A DNA stretch of 64,000 bases from Dacryopinax spathularia. Lineage: Eukaryota > Basidiomycota > Dacrymycetes > Dacrymycetales > Dacrymycetaceae. The notes below the pieces were generated by a model. That model saw only the letters and a list, made by a program, of their open reading frames with translations, did not search any database and was not told the DNA's origin. Of this stretch, positions 34,056 through 46,500 are shown in pieces. Both the position numbers and the translations under genes were made by a program. The stretch spans positions 124,001 to 188,000 of the forward strand of contig JBBPFI010000016.1 of the NCBI GenBank assembly GCA_037974965.1, given 5' to 3'. Numbering within the stretch: position 1 is the stretch's first letter; each line of letters starts with the position of its first letter.

Positions 34056-36856
34056 ATGAAGACTCCCGGACCCATGATCCCCAAAGCCGACGACGAGCCA
34101 CATTATCTCATCATCCACAACCCCTATCCCCCACCCCGGGGAATGCAAGACAAACGCTGGGACAACGCCTCGAAGCGCGCCGTCTGCCAATGGCTCTGCA
34201 GCTTCGTCCCTGCCCAGTCCATCCTCTGTCTCTACACGCGTCAGCGGGTGAGTAGCATCATGCAAATATGGGAGCGGAGGTGCGCCTACTGATTCCTGTG
34301 CTGGACCTACAGCCAAACAGCATTGTCCTCATTGAACTGTCTCATACGGTCGACATCAGCAAGATCCTTGGAGCCCACTATTGGTGCACATTTGACGGTT
34401 CCCACCCCCTCACGTCCACCCAGAAATCGAGCATCTTCAGGTGCAAATACGACACCTACGAAGAAGCAGTATCCAAGCCCGCTTGGGAACCAGGAGCGAT
34501 CGACTCTGCGGCCTTGGAGAACCTGACGCCCCTCCCAAATCTGAGGGATGTCATCTACCCCAAACCAAGACCGATCAAGCTACATGAGGTGTTTGGGATC
34601 GGCGATGCGAGCTATGCGATGGAGAACCCTCCGCCGCCTGAGGGTGAGAAGGTCGAGCCGCTCCGACCTCCGGAGTACATTTCTCGCCCTCCTCCGCCCG
34701 CACAGCCGCAGAGGGATGCACGCTTCCGCAACCCGAGGTATCAAGAGCCGCCTTTCCAGCCAGGCAGGCAAGGTCCCGAAAATCGTCCAGGTCCTTCCAG
34801 GCCGCCAGCGGATAGGGGTAGGAGACCCGGCTATCCATCGTCGTCCTCGCAGGGTTTCGGACGGGGCGGCCGGTCGATGCCTGGTACGCCGGGGAATGTG
34901 ACGCCCGCGTATACACCAACATCGCAGCAATGGGACAACCAGACCGTACCCCAAGCCTTCCCGCGCTGGCAGCCACCCTCAGCCGCTGGACCTAGTCCTC
35001 CGAGCTCAACAGGCGGTCGGACTCCGGCATATACTGGTGCGAACACGGGTGCTGGTCCTTCATCACCGCCGCGAGATCCGCCGTTCGCTTCTCAGCCGTC
35101 TGCGTTAGGATCAGCCAGTCCTCCGCAAGCCGCTGGGCCAAACACGAACACGAACACCTTGAACCGTAACACGGCAGATCTGCGCAATAGGCAGGCAGCG
35201 CCGTCTGTGCGGGATCCTCGACTCCGGCCGCAAGCAGCCCCTTCAACACCAAATACTGCCACTTCATCCACCACCGTTCCGTCCATGACAGTACCTGGCC
35301 AGCCGACCGCCGAAAACGCAAGTCCACCCACGCCCGCAACGGTTCCTGAACGCGCACGGTCGGTCACCCCGTTCGTCCGCAACCTAGCATCCTCCACGCC
35401 ATCTTCAGCAGTCGCAGCCCGACTGGCACCCCGCCGTGGCCTATTCGGGATGCCCGGCGGGCCTCCTCCTTCCGCAGAGCAACGGGCAGAAATCGCATCA
35501 CCCGGTCCGGACACCCTCTCCGAGCGTGGAGGCTCGACAGTCTCATCTTCCTTTCCGACCCCACCTCCTCCGCAGGTCAAGATTGAAGAACTTCTCCCTG
35601 ATCCTGAATCTGTGCAGGCTGAGGAGGATGTCAAGCCCGTTATCTTGCCCAGCGGGGAGGCGGTCGATCCGAGAACGTTGGCTAGACAGACGCGGATTGG
35701 ACAGATCAAGCAGGAGGAAATGGTTGGACAGCGCTCGCCAGCTCCCAGTGCGGCATCCGTCCAGGTGAAGTCTGAGCCTGGAGCTCCTCGTCTAGTGAAG
35801 AAGGAAGAACCCTCTGAAATCATCGTCATGAAGGAAGAGGACGGCGGAGGACGAGTGCGACTGAAGAAGGAAGAGCCGCGCGATATCGTCCTTCTGAAGA
35901 ATGAGTCTGATGGTCCCATGGGGTCGACACCTTCAATGCATGCTCCGGCGGTCAAGCCGGAGCCCATTCCCTTCCCTCAGGGGATGAGGAGGATACGTTC
36001 TCCTGATCCAGTTGCGGTGAAGGAGGAGCCAACGAATCACCAATACTCACAACCGAGATCCGGGACTTCGCAGGGTACCAGGGCCTCGACGGTCTCGTTG
36101 GACGATGATCTGCCAGACTACGAGGAGACGATGGTCGCCAACCGTTGGAACATAAAACGCGAATCCAGCTCCGATTCCACCATGCGAGGAACCGCTGAGA
36201 GCAGCGAAACAGACGGTGAAGACATGCCCACGCCGAAGGCGAAAGTGAGCTCGGATCCCTTCCTCAAGTCTGAACCGGGTAGCGAGCCCCAGACGGGACA
36301 TGTCGGATTCGCACATCCACCCATTATGCCCACGTACGAGGAGCACAGCGCTGATGCTAAGATGGCAGGCTTGGGCGGCAGGACGGGTGCGGTGGCTTGG
36401 GAGCAAGAAGAAAAGAAACCTGTACCCAAGCCCGATTCTCAAGCCATATCGTCTGTCGATGAATGGCTGAAGGTGCACTGGGATCTCCGAGATGAAGTCA
36501 CCGCTGGCGACCCGTCTAGTGAGCAAGACCTACTGAGCTGGCTACGAGAGGAAGGAGAGGATGGTGGGGGCTATGACGTTGAATGGGACACATACATAGA
36601 CGTGGGCTTCGAGATCGTAAGCGTCGCGACGGACGACGACGATATGACGCGGAGAATACGGGAAGAGCGGGTGAAGAAGGAGGCAGACGACCTGTTGGAA
36701 CAACGTGAGTCGATCTCGTATCTCGTGTTGAAGCGCACGTCTGATATCTTTACAGTCAGTATGGACCTGGGCATGAACAAGCGGAAACTAGAGCCTGAAG
36801 AACACGACTTCCTTGCCAGTAAAAGGATGCGTACCGGAGAATCTTCGATGGAATGA
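34056..36856 (+). CDS. Pro-rich nuclear-type protein with a cluster of SUMO-consensus motifs
   Basis: Three exons (34056-34247, 34313-36704, 36756-36856) give 894 residues. The last intron is 51 bases and open in frame, so retained transcripts would add 17 residues. The N-terminal ~115 residues form a compact domain built across intron 1 (HYLIIHNPYPPPRG, SKRAVCQWLCSFVP, IVLIELSHTVDISKILG, FRCKYDTYEEAV) that could be an RRM-like fold. Residues ~130-480 are Pro/Ser/Thr-rich and disordered. Between about 486 and 717 there are some ten psi-K-x-E SUMO-acceptor motifs (VKIE, IKQE, VKSE, VKKE, LKKE, LKNE, VKPE, VKEE, IKRE, LKSE). The C-terminus carries basic patches (NKRKLE, SKRMR). I do not recognise an orthologue. 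A heavily sumoylated nuclear scaffold is an inference. Confidence 0.8.
36705..36755 (+). other. In-frame 51-base intron
   Basis: Donor GTGAGT and acceptor TTTACAG frame a 51-base stretch with no stop in frame. Splicing or retention both keep the downstream basic C-terminus. Composition (T-rich 3' end) supports an intron. Confidence 0.7.
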
Positions 36857-37105
36857 TTGTTCAGGAGTAGGCCCCTAAAGAGTGCCCGGCTCGGGCGTCG
36901 ATCAGCCTGCGCTGTATGTGGCGTATTAGGAAGAGATCCAAAGGAATCCATTGGGAAAATGGTAACGCTATTGCTACAAGCCCGGTCAACCTAAAACCCA
37001 ATAAAAGTACAACAATGGGGTGCAGTATATGGTAAATGTAATGGGATGCGAGTAACCAGTCAAAAGGAAGCGCAAGGTGATGGACAACGATACAGTCGGC
37101 GAATG

Positions 37106-40100
37106 TTATGACTTTGGTGCCACACCGCGCGAAGGCGCGGCGCCTCTTGCCCGAGCGGACGCGCCACCGCGACTAGCGCCACGGCTTGCACCGTTGCTTG
37201 CATTGCCGCCCCGCCCTCGAGCCACTCCTCGCGTCGGGGAGTGGGAAGGTGGCTTTGGAGGTGGCGCAGGAGTGCCATCAGGTAGAAGCGGAGGGCCAGG
37301 CATGGTGCCATTCGGCATCGGTTGCATCCAGGGCGGTGGGTATATCGGGGGCCACATTGGAGGTGCGCCCGGTGCCAAGGGAGGACCGTAACCAGGGAAA
37401 GCCGCGAGCTGGGGATATGCGGGATGAGGCAACACGCCTGGCGGAGGTTGTGGCGGCGCGGCGGGCGGTGCACGGGGTTGATTGACAGGCGATTGCGATG
37501 CACCCTTTCGCTTTTCGAGTGTTGGGCTAGTGGAAGCACTGGCTTGTCCCGACGGTGGCGCAGAGGTAGCTACTGCTAAGGGGGGCTGAGCAGGAGACGG
37601 CCGCCCATCTTCCACCTTCGGCAAAATAGGCTGAGGAGGTGCTGGCGCAGGAGCAGGAGCTTCGGAGCCTGCACCGCTCTTGCCTTTCTTCTTCTTTCCG
37701 GACGGCACGGATGCATGCAGGAGAATTTCGCCCTTCGGTCCAATCTTGGTCTTGGACGCATTACCGGAGTCTTCAGGAACGTAACGCTTAATGTCGCCGC
37801 TGGGCTTCTGCTCCACAGAGGCAGCTTGCGGTAGCACGCTCCCTCCTGGAGAGGTGACCATAGCAGTGAGAGTGTTGTTGAGGGTCTGAGAATCTTGTGG
37901 CACTGCGGCATTCTCTGGCCCATTTTCGGTAGCGGACGGCATCGGCAAGAGCTTTGACTTGTAGAAGTTTTGCAATAGCCCGATTTGCTTGTCGATCTTG
38001 TCTTCAGTGAGAGGTATGAAGGGTGGTGGCTTTGGGTACGGAAGGACTTTCTCCGTCGGTGCCTTTGCAGCCGCGGCTGCGGCGGCCTTCTTCGATGGCT
38101 TGCCAAGTAGTAAACGCTTGGGAACTGCCAAAGTCGTGATGCCCTCCAGCCCGAGGTCTCCCAATCCAAGGAAGTCGACACCAAGAGCATCTCCAAGGCC
38201 TCCTCTGCGAGTCGGTGAGTATGAAGTTCGGCTTCAAAAACTGAAGGACGCACCCGATGATATCTTCTTCTTCGTCGAAATCCTCCTCGTCGAGCTCCTT
38301 TTCCGTCTGCTCCCGATATGCGGTCTGCAATTTCCGCAAGATCTCCTGCAGCCGCCCACCATACCGCTGTACATCATCGCGAACATAGCGCTCGAGCTGA
38401 TTCACCTCGGTCACACCGCTTTCAAACAGGGTATGTAACACGATCTCCTCCGGTGGCATCTCCGAGGCATGCACGTCGAGATAATATCGCAGCGTCCGTC
38501 CAATGTTGCGAATATACTCTGCAGCAACGGCATTGACCACTCCAAGCGCAGTCTTGCTGCACCCTGGATGTCGGCGTCAGCAAGCGTTCCGACCCTAACA
38601 GTACAGTGTACTTGCCTTCGAAACCAGCATGTCGCAAAAGAAGATAAGAGCTATTCTTGATGCCATCCTCCGGTTGAAGCCAATATCCAGGTCTTGGCGG
38701 ATCCTCCGGTTGCTCGGGTATATCCGGTAATGGCTCGTCCATCACAACATCCTCTTCGCCCTTTTCCTCCGCCTCCCGTATATCCGCAATCCTCTGTAAC
38801 TTGTCCTTCATCTTGCGCACTTCGTACAGAGTATGAACATTCGACTCAATCGTGCTTCGAAGCGTCTCCTTCCGCGCGGGCTTCTTCTTTTTCCGCTTCG
38901 CTAGGGCACCGTTCCTAGCGCCTGGGTAAGCACGAGTGGCATGCGTGGATGAATATGATGCGTACGGTCTTGGTCTCTTTCTGGGAGGCAGATCGGTCGC
39001 CCCTCCCTGGACAGGCTCCTCCAACTCTGGCACTCCCGCCACCACCATCTCAGGCTTCGTAAACTCCCCATACCAGTCCCTGAGCAGTTCGTCTCGCGGT
39101 GTCAGGCCCTTCCCCTTGGGCGCATGCCCGTTCTGTAGGACTCGTTCTTGTCGCTTCTTCTCTATCGCGGACATGGCTTCGCTTTGCGCTTCGTCGAACG
39201 CCTCCGCAAGTGTACGCTTTCGTCGTGGTTGTGATGGCAGTTGCGACATAGAGGGGTCCGGAAAGGGTTGCATCGGGCCGAAGGGGGTGATAACGGGATA
39301 TTCGAGCTTTGGAACAAGCATGTCCGGTGGATTTGAGGGTCCAGCCTCCGCCTCTCCCTCCATCTTCCTCTGCAGCTCCAGAAACCGCGCCATAGCCTCC
39401 GCTGTCCGTGGCGGGAGCTGCACCAACACATTCTCGTCCTTCTTCGCATTCTCCAACTCGGCCTTCGCCGCCGCCTCGTGTTCTGCATTTGCCTCGCCCT
39501 GTGCGGCCTCCTTCGCATCCAGCGCGAGGAGCACACTTAAGCTCTGCCCTCCAGCCGCGCTAGCGCTCTTGACCTGCTCTAGCTTCTTCTCCCTCTCGCG
39601 CATCTTTTGCCGCTCCTTCTCTAATTGTCTCTCCTTTTCACGATCTCTGTGGCTCATCTTTGGCTTGACCTTGCCATTCTTGGTAGGCTTGCCCGTCTCC
39701 CCGCGGTCGCCGATACGCTCGAGAACGTGGTCCGCTTTCCGCCGCATGAGTTGCGCTTGTCGCCGGAGGGGATGTGACTGGACATGCGTGAGCAATCAGA
39801 AAGGGAAGAATTACGGCACGGCATACAGGTTCGCTGTTATACAAGAGGCAGTTATCCCAGATGAGGTTCAGATCCGCGGCGAACTGAGCCTTGTTCTCGT
39901 AGACGCGGTTCTTGACCTTCTTCAGCATAGTTGACAGATCCATCGGATGCTTGATGTCTAGGGACACAGCAAGGTCAGATGATGGAGAGGCGGTATGAGG
40001 CGCCCGCGTACAGTCCTCATAGTCCGGAGCTTCACTCTTCTTGACGGGATTGCGGAAGGCCGCCGCTTCCGGCTGGTCATGCATATCAGCGCAATCCATC

Positions 40101-40412
40101 GCCCCAACGCCACTGAACGTACCGTAGCCCTCAGCTCATTCAAAACCCTCTCTAACGTCTCATAGAACGCGTCGGCAGCCTTGGTATCCTGAACCGCGTC
40201 GAACAGGGACCCGTCAGCCACCACCCATCGGCTCACGACAAGGCTACGCACTCGATATGATTGTACTTCAGCCAAGATCTCCTTGATATCCGCAGCCTTC
40301 ACACCGCTGCCCAGCGCGCCGCTGGTAATAGCGGATAGTAGGTTCTGTAATGGCGCATATTCGGTTAGACCCTAGGTCGAGGAGCACATCACTCAACAAT
40401 GCATACCTTCAT
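37106..40412 (-). CDS. SPT7: SPT7, bromodomain subunit of SAGA
   Basis: Structural subunit of the SAGA co-activator complex. Seven exons (40412-40407, 40344-40123, 40072-40012, 39957-39827, 39777-38612, 38556-38254, 38204-37106) keep phase and give 995 residues. The first coding exon is only ATG AAG, after which [23 protein letters not shown] follows. The bromodomain covers about residues 75-160 ([55 protein letters not shown]) over three exons. After a Lys/Glu-rich coiled region comes the SPT7 histone fold at about 515-600 ([33 protein letters not shown]), joined across the splice at 38612/38556. A conserved segment ([34 protein letters not shown]) and a Pro/Gly/Arg-rich tail close the protein. 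The start exon is an inference from phase: longer frames upstream are closed by a stop. Confidence 0.9.
40407..40412 (-). other. Six-base first coding exon of SPT7
   Basis: ATG AAG followed at once by a GTATGC donor; the acceptor GCGCCATTACAG lies at 40345 and the downstream frame begins with AAC CTA CTA. The only in-frame ATG before the conserved protein is this one. Confidence 0.6.
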
Positions 40413-40922
40413 GATCGGGTCTTCTGAGCGACTTGGCGCTCCCCCAGTGGGTCACCAGGACGTTTCCGGTGTATATAAAGCAAAGATATTGGTTGGATGG
40501 CACAGATTTGATGTGCTGCCCTTCGGTATGGTGTTCAGTGGACGGTCCCTGGACAGGCGCTCTAAGGGCCAGCGGACGACCGCCCGGTGGCTGTACCTTG
40601 TGGGGTGCTGCTTCCGTAATCTGACGGCGTCTCGGAACATTTCCTCGAAGAATGCAGTGAGGCTTGAAGCACATGAGTAAGATTATGCATTGACAGGATG
40701 GGTACATGACGGCTACATAGCAATAGCAGAATAATGCAAAACTGTGAGATGTGAGACAACAGCGGAAAACAGATGGCTGGTAATACAGGGTTCAAGTGCA
40801 AATGCCACATAATCGCAAATTGAAGGGTAACAAAAAATGTCAAGCCGACGGTGAACATGTGGGAATACAACGCAGAAGTTGGTCAAAAAGAAGAACGAAT
40901 ACGGAGAGATCGAGCCAGAGGA
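40413..40922. other. Intergenic upstream of SPT7
   Basis: About 510 bases holding the SPT7 promoter/leader and the 3' flank of the next minus-strand gene. AT-rich at 40675-40870. No gene seen. Confidence 0.5.
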
Positions 40923-43079
40923 TTAATACAAACCGGCACCCCATGTGCAGAACGTAGGTGGAGGCACCTCCGTACCGTCGCCACGCAGGAAGCCAGAGTC
41001 TGCGGGATCAAGGCTGCCCACCGTGGAAAGGACCTCCGGTTCGACGTGCTCTTCAAGCTTCTCGTCAAGACCGACAGCACGGTGACCTCGTCGGTGGGTA
41101 GCCGAGGGCTCGTTGGCCACGTTTGCCGGTCGACGAGGTGTCCTTCGTCGGTTCTTCCGGGCTGACTCGTGTACCGCGCGAGATAGTTCCTCAGACAGAC
41201 GCTCAGCGTGTGGTTTATTGCGGACGATCCGCTGCGGCTGCGGGGAATATGATAGTGCAGGAGGGTCGTCGTCGGCGATATCGATCGGTGTCTCGAACTC
41301 CGCTTGCGGTGATGACCGTTTGGGCGTGGACGTCGCTGCTTGCCTTGCGGGAGCTCGGGGTCGCGGTTTGATCCAGATGGGTGGCATTGGTGACGATGGA
41401 ATCCGGGATGCCAAACCGCTCGAACCCTGGGCGGAAGGCTGCGCAGGAACTTTCTCGGCGTGCTTGCGCTGACGCTCGGGTCTGGGTGGAGTTGGCAGCT
41501 CCTCCATCAACGTGCGCTCCTCCATTGCCGCGTGCAGGCGTTTAGCTTGCAGGGACTGGGCCTTAGAAGCGATCTCAGCGAAGACCATCGAATGCGCATG
41601 CCGGACAATGTCATGCTCCAGATCGATAGAAGGCGAATTCCGCGGGAACTGGTCGATAGATGGGGTTGATTCGTCCACGGATAAACCGGGGGTTGACGCT
41701 TCGGCAATAGATGTTGCCGGCGTCGACATCCGTGATCGGAAACCAACTGGGACTGTCCGATCCACTTTCCGCAGTTTCACATGCTTGAGTTCCTCAAGGC
41801 AGTTGCTCATGTGGGCGGGCTGGGGTCTGATGGGCATGCTTTCATTCTGTGCCCGCGTTGGCCTAGGCGGAGTATGCTGTCCAAAGGTTCAGCATGCAAG
41901 CCTTTCACGGGCGCAGTCATATTCTTACCTTCAACCGTGACCTGGCCTGGATGAGGAAGTCATTCGTTGCCATCGGTTCGATGACTCGGGGATTTGCGGG
42001 CTGAGGGATGCTCGTCGTAGCCCCTGGTTTACGTGCTCCGGCTTGCCTGCCTGGTGGCGGAGCAGCGGGTGGTGGAGGTCGGCCAGAATATGCATATATA
42101 TCACTGACAGGTCGTTTGGATGGCCGCGGCGGTTCGTCCGTTTTCGCGAGCTAGGTTCGGCATCAGAGACAAGCCATCATTCATCCGCAGTGTTCACCCA
42201 CCTGCGATTTTAAGAGCGCTATCTCCATCTCCAGCTTCTCGATTTTCTCCTGAGTACTGAGCGAATCCTGGAGCACTTGTTCAGAAGCACTGTGGGACAT
42301 TTGCGCCAGCACGTCCGTCGGCGTGAGAAGCGACAGCGCTTCAGCTGCACGCGGAAACCGGGAAGTCGGGGGTTTCTGTTGCAAGATGATGTTCCTGGGT
42401 GCGATGTTCCTACTACCTGGCGGCAATCCTTCGAGGATCGGCTCGCTTCCAGCATCTATAGACAGAAATCTCTGCCGCGAAAGGCGCCTTCGTTTTGTTG
42501 GAGATTCTGGTTCAGCCGGTTTGACGATTTGCAGGATTGGTGCAGGAGCCTCGGGGGTTGGGGATCGGAATGAGCCCGGCATCTTCGGTGGCGGACGACG
42601 TCCTGCGTGCTTGATTAGTTGAGCCCAGGGTTGAGATACCCCATACGCGCACCTTTGGTAGCCCTCCTCTTATGGTTTGCCTGACCATCACTCTGTGGTT
42701 GGTGGCGTTGGGGTTGACTGCCTGGCTCCAGCACGAGTGACCGCAACCTCGCTTGAGGCCGGGACGGACCGGCTTCAGAAGCATTGAGATGAGAGTGACG
42801 GGAGGGCTCTGGAGTAGGAGACAGGTATAGAGAGGATCGATGTTGTCGAGAATTCTTCGATGCGGGTGACGCTCTCGTAAGTGATGTTGCTCCGCTCGAA
42901 GTGTCCTGATCCACGTGATCACCCAGGATCCATTGTGACGAGGAAGCAGTCAAGAGGACCGACTCCGGGCGTCCTATCCCTCCATTCCGACCGCTGTCTG
43001 CGGACTGGGAGCCAAAGGTGCGCGAAACAAAGCCAAATAATCCAGAAAAGAAATTGGAAGAGGCGGACTGCGCCGCCAT
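40923..43079 (-). CDS. Unknown Ser/Pro-rich protein with amphipathic N-terminus and coiled coil
   Basis: Four exons (43079-42653, 42602-42202, 42150-41929, 41876-40923) in consistent phase give 667 residues. The first ~25 residues (MAAQSASSNFFSGLFGFVSRTFG) could form an amphipathic membrane-binding helix. Ser/Pro-rich segments with basic patches follow (SPTKRRRLSRQRF), then a short coiled coil near 250-280 (EQVLQDSLSTQEKIEKLEMEIALLKSQ) whose heptads end at an exon border, then a helical segment (DLEHDIVRHAHSMVFAEIASKAQSLQAKRLHAAMEE) and an Arg-rich, acidic C-terminus. I do not recognise a family. An amphipathic N-terminus plus short coiled coil and basic patches occurs in Nup60/Nup1-type nuclear basket proteins, but FG repeats are missing, so I make no assignment. 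Confidence 0.65.
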
Positions 43080-43516
43080 AAGCGCTCGGTCGTTGTTCAC
43101 CAACAGCGAACCCGACGCGTCGAACCGCGTACAACCCACTTCTTCGGAAGTACATCGGAATCAAGCTAAAATAGCACAGCCTCCGACAATAACAACGCGT
43201 CTTTATGGCAGGTGATCGGGCAGATTATCTTTTTCTCAATCAAAGAAGTTTCTGTATTGTCCGCTGTTCACTAAGGCTGCTAGTCCACCTACCACGTCGT
43301 ACGATGTATCCTTCCAACACGGAGTACTCTCGTTCTCCGTGCAGCCCATCGGTGTCAAGCAAATCAAGAAGGAATAATGCCGGGCTCTGCTGGACCCTCA
43401 AGAATGCTAGCGCTGGTCATCAGCTGTGGGCTCCCTTCGAACCCTCTTTCACTCACAGATAAGATGGGATGTGATGACGCAAATCTTGATACAAGTTTGG
43501 ATACTCCTGTTGAGGG
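43080..43516. other. Intergenic
   Basis: About 440 bases between two minus-strand genes, holding the promoter of the coiled-coil gene and the 3' flank of the next one. Nothing recognisable. Confidence 0.5.
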
Positions 43517-46500
43517 TTAGCCGAGGTGCCGATCGAGAAGAATAACACGAACCTTTCTCTCGGCTAGGAGGAGTGCATCGCAAGTCCAACTTTCTTCTTC
43601 TTCATCTGATAGGTGGCGTATCGGTGCACATCGGACATCGGTCAGCGGACCGATTTCGAGAATGTCAATCACGTGCGTCAAGAACTTTGCAACAAGATCT
43701 GGAGTCAGATACGGAAGGAGTGATTCAGGCTGTCGAAGAGCCGTCAGGAGGCCAACGAGATCGACCATGATCTTCACGCTGATTGACTGAGCCGCATACT
43801 GAGTATGCTCGGCTCGATCGGCCATCTGTTGCGACGCTTCCTCCAGATCTTCTAGGCAGAGACTGCGCTTCTCTCTCAGTGCGCTTCCTGCGGTGATCAA
43901 CAGTGTCTCGAACTCATCCATCCTCAGCGAGGGAATGGGTCGGGCTGGTCGCACGCTTCCGCTCATCTGCATGACGGAGCTCACGCTGCTGAATGCATGC
44001 CTTCGCTTGGGGAAGTTTGGCGGGATAGCATCAGTTTGCACAGCTTCGCTATGCATCGAACGAGTAGGTGAAGCCGGCGCTGGGTCAGAAACCGTCTTCG
44101 TCTTATAATGATTCGATGGGTCTAAGACACTGCCAGTGATTCCAGCCTTGCGCGCTGATGCTGCGAAACGCTCTGTTCCGATTTCGGTTGAACTCTTCGA
44201 GGCCGGTACCTCCGGCTGATCTACAGCAGGCTGCTCTTCTGTCTGACATCCGGCATCTTGCATAACCTTTGGTCGCGGTGAAAGGGGAACAGGTGAGTCA
44301 GTGGTAGCATTCCCGTGATTTGTTATGGGTCCATCGGTTTCAATCGCTTTGTCCACTTGTTGCTTGATAGGGGGGGACAGGGCTGCATTTGGTCGAACAG
44401 AATGCTCGGGCCGTCGAGGACTCGTCGAAGAGGCTCTCCTCTCCCCTGGCAATTGGAGTTGTTCGCGGAGGGGGCTGTTCCCGTTGGATCTTCGACTTTG
44501 GAACTGAGGTACGTTCGGGTCCAACCCAGGTGGGAAAGCGTGCTTGAGGATTGGAGCCGACGGCGTTACCATATTCGAGGGATCGGGTGCCTTCATGACG
44601 TAATGCCATCCCGGGGGCAGAGCATTGCCGGACGATGGGAACGAGTTCAAACCGGGAGGAAGGGCGAATGCCTGCATGGGTGGTTGTGTCGAAGGAAAGG
44701 ATGGAGGAGCTTGGTGCGCTGGCCAGTGTCCCATCACCGCTTGATGCCCGCCCGCAATGGTACCATTGAAGGGCATGCCCGAATTGTGCGGAGGAACCGC
44801 ATGGGAAGGAAATGGGCCTCGGCTACCATTGCTAGGCTGAAACGATCCATTCGATTGGAACTGCCCAGGAAAGGCCTGCCATTGAGTAAATCCAGGTGCA
44901 CCCGGGCCGGGGCCTCCCGTCGGAGTGAGAGGCAGGTTAGACGTGGGTGGACTAGTCGAGTATATGTGAGGCATGTTCGGTGGAGGTGGTGGACGCAACA
45001 TCATTTGCGAACCTGGAGACGGCCCTCTTGTCCGGTTCGGCTGCTCCTTGGAAGCGGGAGGTGACATGGCCTGGACAGCTGACGCAGACAAATTCTTTGT
45101 TGAACGAGGAGCGGGTTGAGGACCTTCAGCCGTTGTTAGTGGTTGGTTTCCAGGCTCCATTGCCCAGAATCCCATCGACCCGAAACGTGCATGCTGAATA
45201 CCGGACAAGGGTTTCGTGTCTTGGCTCCCATGGGTAGATGGTGTCTGGAAGGTGGTGCCTTGTGAAGGAGGGGTGAATAGGGATGTGCCGCTGCTTGGTA
45301 AGGCGCTGGATCCGCAGCTTGAAGCCGGGGAGGTAAACGCGGTCTTGGACGGAACGTCTGTGGGACTTTTGATGGTCGTTTTTGTTCCGGAAGTTTGTGG
45401 AGGCAGTGGACTGGTACGGAGGCGATCTGAAGGCCGCGCGTTCCAGATATTTCCTGCTGTACCGAGGGAGGCACTGGGCAGCAGTACGGTACCTGAAAAT
45501 GCCGTACTTGTTGTTGGTGTACTCTGCATCGGACCGTTGACAGGCGCCAGACCAGCTTGCGTCTTCTCGTCCTGCCTCGACTCCGAACGGCCTGGACGGT
45601 TGACGGGTTTCGCAGTCGTCCTCGATGGCGCGCTGTTCGACCCGACAAGTCCTTTCGAGGCATCGCTTGGAGGAGGTCGGTCCCAGATACTAGCGAGGGA
45701 AGAAGGAACTGTTTCGGGCAGGCGCTTGGGCGGCGCTTCAGGAGATCTGACACGCTTTCTGGATGGCGTGGCCGAACTCTCTGCGCCGTGTTGCAATCCA
45801 CTGGGACCCCTGTCGGCTATTGACGGAGTTCTTCGCTGGCTGTCCCTAAAAGGTGGAATTGTCAAAGATGTGGTGACGGCGTGAAAAAGAGAGTTGACTC
45901 ACGGCTGCACCAGATCGACGGGATTAGAGGCAGGTGTAGAAGGAGAGGATATTGACTTGGTTGACGAATCCTGCGAAGGTGGGGATTGGGCCGCCGGTGC
46001 CAAGCGAGATCGGTCCACGAGCTCTGATGGAAGCCCATTCCGGCTACGAGAGGATGCCGTGGCGCGTCCCCTGCTAGCTGTAGGCGGGTTGAGGGAAGTG
46101 TCTCTCGAACCAGTTACCAGTGTGCTATCATTGCCCTTGATCGGAGCTCCCGCCTCCGAAACGATGCGGGGATTCATAGGCTTCATGTTGTCGGTGGCCA
46201 ACCCTCGCCCACTGGCTTTGCTTGTGACTTCCTATTGAACACTCAGACAAGGAGGAAAGGTAAAATTATTCCCAACAACTACCTGAACTTGTAAGTCGGA
46301 TGTATTTGATGATGGGGACGGTCTCTAGAAGACGTATAATCAGGAACTCCGCTCCAAATCGTCATAGGAAGGACCAAATGTCATTGATACGTACAATTCC
46401 TCCCCTTGAGATGCTAATCGTGCCGTCTGATTCTCGTATGTAATTTGATTCCTCGAAGAGCTCGCTGGCCAAGTTCAGAAGAAGTAGAGCGCAGTTGTTA

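Noticed and set aside
40393-40707. Upstream frame that might extend SPT7 at its N-terminus
   Set aside because: It is in another phase relative to the conserved exon 2; the phase that fits is closed by a stop shortly upstream of the ATG.
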